From: Symbiodinium natans
Taxonomy: Eukaryota > Sar > Dinophyceae > Suessiales > Symbiodiniaceae
NCBI GenBank assembly: GCA_905221605.1
Contig: CAJNDS010002396.1
Location: 136,501-200,500, forward strand
Direction: 5' to 3'
Length of the DNA: 64,000 nucleotides
Under the pieces are notes generated by a model. It saw nothing but the letters and a program-made list of their open reading frames with translations. It was not told the origin of the DNA and did not search any database. Positions 56,563 to 64,000 of the stretch are shown here, one piece after another; positions within the stretch are counted from its first letter, which is position 1, and each line of letters opens with the position of its first letter. The translations under genes and the position numbers were made by a program.

Positions 56563-58318
56563 ATGTCCCTCAAAAGCCAATCCCTCGGTTATCCTGTGGC
56601 GCCTCAAAGAGCTCCCAGGGACGAGGAGATTGCCATTGCCGGCTGCAAGACTTTCACGGTGCACAGCGGGGATGAGGTAAAGGTTCCATACAGCTTCTAC
56701 ACAAAGTCCTCGGAGGTTCTTCCACAGATAGAAGAAGTCAGATCCTGTCTTGAGGTCGCTTCTTCTGCTTCTGATGGTACGGCGGAGTGGCCGCCAGCAA
56801 AGTCGGCTTGGTCGCCGAGTGATTTCAGCAGAGCTAGAGAGGAGATGCCCGAGATTCTCTTCCCGAGCAAACTCAACGAACCACAGCAGACGGCCAGCGA
56901 GCAGGGAGGGCGGGGGCATTCTGCAAACCCTGACCTTGGCCACCATCCCGCTGTGGCAGTCCTCCGACATGGTGAGCGTCAGGACTCGGTCTTCGGCTCC
57001 ACCTGGCATGGCACGGAGGATTTCAAGCGGTACCCTTTCGACTGTCCAATCAGCGACCATGCGGTCTTGGAGGCACAGCAGGCGGCCCATAAGCTGCGCG
57101 GCTTTGCTGAATTCGACATCATCGTCTCGTCGCCATACTTACGCTGCGTGCAAACTGCCATTGCCCTGGCCGATGCGTTGGATGTCATGGTACTCCTGGA
57201 CTACGAGCTTGGGGAAGTCTTCGGCCCACCGGTCTTCGGGGAATTGGGTCCAATCCAGACCGGCCGAGCCTGGCGATCCCGGCAAGAGCTTCATGCTGCA
57301 CTGCAGCACTGGAGCCCTGAGCTTCTCCACGGCTTTTCGAAGCTCCCGGTTGAGCGAGTGCATTGGGAGAAGGTCATGGGCCGCCCACCCACCTGGGGCG
57401 AAAAGTTGACAGATGCCCATCAGCGTTATGCCAAGAGGTTTCTGACGTACCTCAGTCGTGGCCGACGTTCAGGCAAAAAAATGATTCTCGTAAGTCACGG
57501 CGTGATGGTGCAGACCTGCCTCAAAATACTCCCTAGCACTTCGGCCTTGAGTGTGGCATCCATCCCTTTCTGTGGTGGACTGATGGCGGGTCTCCGTCGC
57601 TTCTCGATTCAACAGGTCGTTGCCGAGACCACCAACAATACCCACTCTGTGAACTTGATGGAAGTCAATCTGCAGAGCCATGAGCCTGCGGAGAAGTGGC
57701 CTGAGAGGAATAGCCCGAGGAAGTCAGCAAGTCGTCCTGTTGAAGAAGCACAGCTTCATACATGGGATGTTCAGGTGATAGACGTGCGTTTTGCCACGCC
57801 GAGTGCATGCACCGCGGCATCAGCGAAGCATCATCAGGACCTGTTTGCGAGGCTGAATGCTGGCAGCTTCTCCTGGGCCCAGCTCCAGCTGCTGCTCGGG
57901 CAGCTTCCGACGGAGCTGCCGCCCCAAGCCTTCCAAAGGACTGGTGCTGCTGAGCTCAGTGACAGTGCATCACAGGTCTCCATGGAGTTCTTCAAGTGCC
58001 CATCTCAGGGCTGGACGAGGCAGGACAGCGTCGAGCAGCAGACTGCCGCCGTCATGGAAGCCAACGTTCCACAACTGAGCCTTAAAGGTAGTCGTCTCCT
58101 GGGAAGGAGGCTGAGCCAATGATGTGTTCTTTGGCAGGTTTGCCGAGCGAGATCCGCGAACAGCCGGTCTCGTTGGCACAGGTTTCGGCATTTACCATCA
58201 GCCGGTGCGTGGGCCGGAGTTGGCGGGGAAGGGGATGGGTCACAGGCCACATGTATCGGCAACACAGGGAACCTGCAGCAGACTGCAAGGCTGTGTTTCG
58301 ATCATTGCTTTCACCTGA
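56563..58318 (+). CDS. histidine phosphatase (phosphoglycerate mutase-like), 564 aa
   Basis: Histidine-phosphatase superfamily, branch 1 type. Exon 1 56563-58076, exon 2 58138-58318; ATG chosen at 56563, although the frame is open upstream. Residues 135-137 are the Arg-His-Gly motif (VAVLRHGERQ) with His136 as the nucleophile; Arg194 is in SSPYLRC, Glu218 (LGEVFG) is the probable proton donor, and His312 in LVSHGVMVQ is the second catalytic His. The order and spacing fit UBASH3/TFIIIC-tau55-like phosphatases. Residues 1-125 and 350-564 are extensions I do not recognise. The 61-nt intron uses a GA donor (GAGCCTTAAAGG) and TTTGGCAG acceptor; that join gives a natural C-terminus (LFAERDPRTAGLVGTGFGIY). 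A GT donor 11 nt later would give a different, less natural tail to 58385. Substrate unknown. Confidence 0.9.
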
Positions 58319-59230
58319 CGGCTGTGTGACTCGATGTTCTTCGGCTGTGTTTTCGGCACGTGTTTCAGATAATTGGACTGACTAACGATGCTAACACTTG
58401 AGCAAAGATCACGGACGGATGTAGGTGGGCGTGCGGTGCCTTGTATGAATGGCTCCGGGTCAGGCAACTTGCGGAATCTTGCGGAAGAGTAGTGTGAAGT
58501 AACTTGTATACGTCGTCATGTTGAGCTCATGAACCGGGCATTGCTCATTTCATCTCATTTCGATGTTGCACCTCTGCGAGCTCACAGTTTCTAGATGCCT
58601 CAAGTTTGTCTTGACTCGGAGCCGTGACGAAACTGACTGGATGTTGCGCAAGATGGCACACTCGTGGTCAGATACTTGCGAAAATTCGGAGCTTTCTAGG
58701 GCCTCGCAATCCGTAGTTTATGGTGCGTGCAAGCCAGGCCAAGGGCGGTAGGCGCCGGAGGCCCTGAAGCTTTGCGCGTTAGCCCCTGCGATTCTAGGCA
58801 AGAGATAGCCCGACGTGCATCTCTGTAATTACAACCACTTACGATGACTCCCTCTGAGCGCAAGTTCAGGAGCAGCCCTTGCTAGGGACTCCTGGTAGTG
58901 CCCTTGGATTCCCAATTATGCCAGCTAGAGATGGAGTCGTTGTCGCAACTTTGCAGCATTTTGTTTCGTATATTATGCACGTGGGATCAGGCACGGGCTT
59001 GATGCAGGGTTTCATCTCAAGTAAAGCTTGTTTAAGTGGACGACAGTTCATGTTGTGATTGAGCTTTGGCGATGTTTGTACTGGTTTTTTATGGGTCTCC
59101 TGATGATGCCCTGTAGACGAGCTGGTCCTGATGCTTTGAGTGTGCAGGTGCTGCATGGCTTCCGACTGATTGCCTTGAAGCCTCGCCCGCATCTGCAAGT
59201 CTGAGAGTCAGCAAAAAGCCCATGTCCGCA
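58319..59230. other. 3' flank of the phosphatase gene
   Basis: Non-repetitive sequence without telomere-like units, with short open frames on both strands (for example 58563-58751 +). No domain recognised; probably 3' UTR and spacer. Confidence 0.4.
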
Positions 59231-59486
59231 ACCCCGCAGCTCCTGAACGGAAGCCCTAAGCACCCCCTATCTCCCATAAGCACAAAGCAGCCCCAAACCC
59301 ACCAAACCCCAAGCCCCCTAAACCCCCTAACCCCCCTAAACCCCCTAAACCCACTAAACCCTAAACCCACGAAACCCTCAACCCGAAACCCTAAGCCCAG
59401 TAGAACTTAAAACCCTAACTTACCAACCCTAACCCCCCCCCCCTTGCCGGAAACAAAAAAAGAAGAAATAACTGCCCTACGGAAAG

Positions 59487-59570
59487 GAAGCGCTTCAGCG
59501 CCTCGCGCGCCAGCCCCTGGCCACGCCCGCGCTGCGCGGACCGGAGCTCCTGCGGGAGGCGTCAGGGCTC
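59487..59570 (+). CDS. exon-like Ala/Pro/Arg-rich segment
   Basis: After AAAGGAAG all three frames are open: ALQRLARQPLATPALRGPEL, ASAPRAPAPGHARAARTGAP and RFSASRASPWPRPRCADRSS. GC-rich and ambiguous. Confidence 0.3.
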
Positions 59571-60320
59571 ACTTAAGGGAGCAGGGGGCTTAGCTAGTAG
59601 GGTTTAGGGTTTAGGGGTTGAGGGTTTGGGGTTTAGGAGTTTAGGGGGTAGTAGGGGTTTGTTTAGGGGTTTATGAGTTTCAGAAGACGGCTTCAGGGTT
59701 AAGGGAGTTGAGTTGTTGATGTCCAGGCAGTTTAGGTCTCAGGGCTGGGGCTTTAGGGTTCTTGGAGGTCACTGGTTGAAGTAGGGGAAACCCTACACCA
59801 TAAACCCTAAGCCCTAAACCCTAAACTCTCGGGGTTTCATGGACCTAGGGCCTACGTCAAGTCAACAAGGTTTGACGAAGGGGTTTTGAGTTCAGGGTTT
59901 GGGGCCTGACTTCCTATGCTGGGCTTGGGGGTTTGTGGTCTTTGGTTTAGCTTAGGTCCTACAATGGGCTCGAATAGAGGGCTTCAGGGTTTAGGGTTTG
60001 AGGCTTTGGTGCCTAGGCCGTGTTCAGGCTTCTAGGATACAGACAGGCGCCAGTGGGCACGGCAAAGACACTTTGGCACCTTGATCAATGACCCTAAGCC
60101 CCATGGATTACCTTACCCCAAGCCCCAAGACACGAAACCTTAAATAGCCAAACCCTAAGTTTCGAACCCTAAGACCCAAGCTGCGAACCCCTAAGCCCTA
60201 AGTGACTAAACCCGAATTCCTAAACGCCACGCCCTCCCACCTCCAACCCCGCAAAGCCCCACCTCCACTCCCCTAAACCCGAAACCCTATAAACCCTAAA
60301 CCCTAAACCCCGCGACCCAG

Positions 60321-62495
60321 GCTCAGGAACTGCTGTCTCGCTTGGAGGCAGAGGACCTGCTGAAGCAGCTCGAGACCGAGGAGGACATTTCTCTTGATTC
60401 AGGGTTTAGGGTTTAGGGGGGGGTTGGGGGGGGGGGTTGGGGGGGGGTAATTACGTCTATCAATATTGCGATCCTGCCCAAAACATCGGTATTTACAGCG
60501 CTCTTGCCAAGGGATGTTTGACGTTTTTGGAACAAGACACGCGGTCACAAGTGTTCGTGCCCTTGGCGACAATGCCCAAAAACGCTGGCATTTACAGCAT
60601 GTTTGCTTCTCTATACAGCATATTGTGGAAGAAGACACGCGGTCACAAGCACTAGTGCCTTTGGCGAAGATTCCACAACACTGGTATTTGCAGCATGCTG
60701 GCCTCTCTGTACACATGTTTGCCTCTTTGCACAACATAAGCTCAAGAACGCTGTGCGCAGTGTTTCCGTGCGAAAACAGCGCTCGAAAAGCAAGCACTTT
60801 CTTGGGTGCCACGCACGCGTCCCGAAAACATCGCTGCGCGCAGTGTTTTCGCGCTCACGAGCACCGAACCCATGGTGTCAATGGTGATTTTGACCATAGT
60901 CGAAATGCGTCCCGCGAACGCGACGCGCAAAACCTCGAGTTTTCGGCGTTTTCCTGCGTCCGACAGCGGCAAGACAAGCACGAAAACGCGCGGGGCCGCA
61001 ATGGCACGCGTTACCTGGTTTCGGGTTCAGGTTTAGGGTTTATAGGGGTTATAGGGTTTATAGAGCCAGCGATCTCTAAATTCTCCCCAATATGCCCCCA
61101 ATAACAGTTCAAACTGCAAGTAGGAGGGAAAGTCGTTTTGAGGCAATAGCGAATCGGACGTAACCGGTCCGGGACTCAGCCTCAGACAGTTCAGACTATG
61201 TACCTTCAAAGCCTCAGCAGCTCTCGACATAACACCTAAACCCTAAACCCTAAACCCTAAATAGCGACTCGAAGTCCCACAAAAAGCCAAACAACAAAAG
61301 CTAAAACTCCGTTCAACTCTACAGTCCTGAACGCCTTGCATAGGAACACGCACGTCGCGCTGCAGGCTCCTTCACAGAGTTCATAGGGTTTAGGGTTTAG
61401 CGTTTAGGGAGTTCTCAAAGGAGGGTTTCCCGGGGGGGGGGGGGGGGTGCACGTTCAGGCCTTAAATCTTGCAAGGGGCGCCCTCCTTTGAGTTTGGGGT
61501 GTAGGGTTTTGCTTATTGAGAGCTCAGCTGCAGGGTGCGACTCGCGAATATTTTAAAGCATTCCTGGAGAAAGGGCACCTGCCGTTTGTCTGGTCCGCTG
61601 CACTAACCCCCAAACCCAGCATCCGCAGTCCAGCCCAACCCGAAACTCTAGACCCCCCTCCACCTTAGTTGTGCTTTCTTTTTTTGCCACTACCGGAGAT
61701 GCTTAAACATTAAGCTGCTTATCACTGTCTGAAAGGCGAGTACCCGACCCCTAGACCCTAACGCTAAACCCTAAACCCTAAACAGCCCCAAGAGCCGGAG
61801 CCAGCAGGCAAAAAGAAGGCCAAGAAGAACAAAGCCGCCGCCCGGGCCAAAGCCAGTGCCAAGAAGCTCCGGCGGCAAGCAGTGAAGGTTTAGGTTTTAG
61901 GGTTTGGGGTTTAGGGTTTTAGGTTTCAGGGTTTAGGGTTTAGGGTTTGGGTTTAGGGTTTAGGGTTTAGGGGGAGGGTTTAAGGTTTCGAGTTTAGGGT
62001 TTGCAATCCCCTGTTTTCGGAGCCCTCAACACTACTGCAGGGGTTGGGAAGGGGAGGGCGGGGTTTTGTTGCAGTGTAGGTTGCGCGAAACCAGGCTTGA
62101 ACAGAGACCTGGTAGGCCTGCTGGAGACGCGGAGCAACCGAGCACCGAGTCCCATTGTATCCTGTGCCCTACTCGACGGTTCATGGGAAGGTAGAGGCAG
62201 CCCGAAATCGTAGAATCGTAGAGCAGAGGGTATCCAGGGTCGATTTCTCGGGCATCCCAACACCCTCCACTCCCCCCAACCGCAAAAACTCGTAAGCCCT
62301 AAACCTTGAGCCCCAAAGCCCCAAGCCTCAATCCCGAGGGTTCATCTCTGGAATTTAAGCCTTCCTAGGTTTTGGTTTTGTAGACCTTAAGCCCCTCAAG
62401 CCCCTAAACACCCTGACAAATCCTTAGCTCAAAATCCTGAAACCCTTTAAGCCGCTAAAGTCCCCAAACCCTCAATCCCTTAAACCAAACCCCAA

Positions 62496-62542
<47 letters not shown>

Positions 62543-62549
62543 CCCCCCC

Positions 62550-62604
<55 letters not shown>

Positions 62605-63858
62605 CCCCCCTCTCCCCCCCCTCTCCCCCCCTCTCCCCCCCCCCCCCCCCCCCCCCCCTCCCCCCCCCCCCCCCAAAACAAAAACACAAAAGCCCACGCA
62701 GGAAGGGCGCGAAGAGCGAGGCGCCAGCGGAGCAGCCGAAGCCGGAACTCCAGGGGGCTGAGGAGGCCCTGGGGTAGAAAATTGTTTGGGAAACCGGCGA
62801 AAGAGCTTTCGAGGCTTTAGAGAGGTCTTTGGGTCGGGTCTTAAGGGTTGCGAGAGAGGTAGGCAAGGTTTAGAGCTGCCATGGAGGGGGTGGGGGTAGA
62901 GAAGGGCTGGATGGACTTCTGGACTATGCGAGAGCAGGCTTGCTGCTGGTAAGGGCTTAGCTTCGGGTACTGGAGGTTCATGGGAACCGGGTTCCAAGTT
63001 GGGGTGGCTAAGCCGCATATATAGATACAGATATAGATACATGTATGATCTGTACTAAGGACATAAGAACTATATATATATATGTACACACACCGAGTCA
63101 CTACATTTAGCTGTTTGGAAGGTGGTTTTGGGTGTTGCTGCGGGGCCGGCGGTGTTTGTCAAAAAGGTCTTAAGGGGGCACCTAAGCTTCAACAATCTTT
63201 GGATGCCAGTGCCAGAGCCCCCTGCAGACACTAAGTCCTTCCAACTTGGAGCTCAGGGGTCCTGCATGTCCCCTTTTTTGCCACCCTAAACCCTTAAGCC
63301 ATAAAACCCAAAAAACCCCTGAACCCTAAACCCTCTGATCCCCACAGCGGCAAAAGGCCGACACAGAGGAAGAGGAGGAGCAAGATCCCCAGGAGGAGAT
63401 CGAAGAGGCCACAGACTTGAAAGGGGTTGAAGGTTCAGGGCTTGGGTTAGGGCGAGTTTAGGGTTTAGGGTTTAGGTTAGACGACAGCCCAATCCAGCAG
63501 CACCGTTCGCCAGCAGGGTTTAGGGTTTAGGGTTTAGGGCCTTCGCATGCGGAGACGGTGACAGCTGAACCCGGCAGAAGACAAAAGCGTCGTCATAAGC
63601 CCCCAGAAAGCCCAATACACAGAAAGCCCAATACCCCTCAATTGGGAATTGAGTGTTCAGTCATACGAGGACCTAGAACTCTGCAATATAGTCTAAACAG
63701 AACCTTTACAACGAACCCCAAACTTCCTACGATCCTTAACGCCCTCAGCCCCAAAGCCTCAGCAAGTCCGACCTTGTTCCCTCAAGGCGGTTCCCGAGCG
63801 GCAAGAGATCAAGATGGACGACAAGGCCGAGGAGAAGGAGACTGGATCCTCTGTGGAG
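60321..63858 (+). CDS. Lys/Glu-rich multi-exon gene, downstream exon set, runs past window
   Basis: Unrecognised, low-complexity and charged. Exons (about): 60321-60383 (AQELLSRLEAEDLLKQLETE), 61786-61887 (QEPEPAGKKKAKKNKAAARA, KASAKKLRRQAVK), 62702-62757 (RKGAKSEAPAEQPKPELQ), 63348-63407 (RQKADTEEEEEQDPQEEIEE), 63787-63858 (AVPERQEIKMDDKAEEKETG). CCCTAAA or C tracts precede the exons and TTTAGGG follows several donors (GTTTAGG at 61888). Most lengths are multiples of three in phase 0. The sequence style equals that of the 45.3-55.7 kb set. Either they are one gene with the phosphatase inside an intron, or two similar genes. Confidence 0.55.
60449..61015 (+). repeat. imperfect ~98-bp tandem duplication in a distinct block
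   Basis: The segment from AAGACACGCGGTCACAAG through GGCGA and TGGYATTTRCAGCATG occurs twice (about 60533-60605 and 60631-60703), with a partial third at 60475. It is free of telomere-like units. Open frames of 138 codons (minus) and 213 codons (plus) cross it. I recognise neither product. Confidence 0.6.
61888..62000 (+). repeat. TTTAGGG-type array
   Basis: TTTAGGG/TTTTAGG/TTTGGGG units beginning exactly at the GT donor of exon 61786-61887. Confidence 0.85.
62499..62674 (+). repeat. poly-C tract with sparse T
   Basis: About 176 nt of C with isolated T, about 28 nt before exon 62702. The glycine frame on the other strand is spurious. Confidence 0.97.
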
Positions 63859-64000
63859 GCTGGGGGGGAGGGGGGTGAGGGGAGGAGGTGGGGTTGAGTT
63901 TGTGCGCCAGAGTTCGACTTCGTCCCATTACCTCGAGAATCGTGCATACCCTTCTAAAGGTAGGCATGTCCAAGATGGATGCAGTATATAGGTTACTTGG
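63859..64000. other. start of a further intron at the window end
   Basis: Begins with a GC donor and a G-rich run (GCTGGGGGGGAGGGGGG), then unique sequence to the end of the window. Confidence 0.5.

Noticed and set aside
56545-57409. 181-codon minus frame and 219-codon second + frame
   Set aside because: Shadows of the histidine phosphatase, whose own frame has the full catalytic motif set.
62455-63042. 195-codon glycine-rich minus-strand frame
   Set aside because: Read across a poly-C tract on the opposite strand of Lys/Glu-rich exons.

Overview
The window is nuclear DNA of a eukaryote, most probably a dinoflagellate. The coding DNA sits in short exon islands separated by long introns packed with the telomere-like heptamer TTTAGGG/CCCTAAA and its variants. 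Most introns in the two best-resolved genes do not start with GT: GA and GC donors predominate, a trait known from dinoflagellates. Every gene I can recognise is on the + strand. I saw no bacterial operon structure, rRNA, tRNA or CRISPR array.

Layout. 0.37-6.6 kb: an iron superoxide dismutase gene, 5' end outside the window, with a ~3 kb satellite-filled intron. 6.8-21.9 kb: many short exon-like islands of unrecognised genes, with several 90-110 bp hairpin elements. 21.9-29.4 kb: exon islands including a chain that splices into one unrecognised single-membrane-span protein (gene Y). 30.67-40.08 kb: the ribonucleotide reductase small subunit (R2), rebuilt from 18 exons to its C-terminal heptapeptide. 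Its fourth intron holds a 1.35 kb AT-rich element with perfect 38-bp terminal inverted repeats. 40.4-42.6 kb: further islands, one interrupted by an inverted-repeat element whose ends match splice sites. 42.9-44.7 kb: an ARM-TIR protein (529 aa, two short introns). 45.3-55.7 kb and 60.3-63.9 kb: in-phase micro-exons coding Lys/Glu/Ala/Pro-rich sequence. 56.56-58.32 kb: a histidine phosphatase (564 aa) lying between those two sets.

Working together: SOD (superoxide removal), R2 (dNTP synthesis), the ARM-TIR protein (possible NAD-cleaving regulator) and the phosphatase do not form a pathway. They are neighbours in a one-directional gene row. The main interest is intron biology: non-GT donors with a recurring GNNCTTGG-like start, TIR-bearing 90-126 bp elements ending in AG, and G-rich telomeric repeats after many donors with C-rich ones before many acceptors. 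Together these suggest that many introns came from introner-type transposable elements.

Exon borders were placed by eye from protein continuity. Several are ambiguous by 1-3 bases because donor and acceptor share bases. All family assignments rest on remembered motifs, not on a database search.
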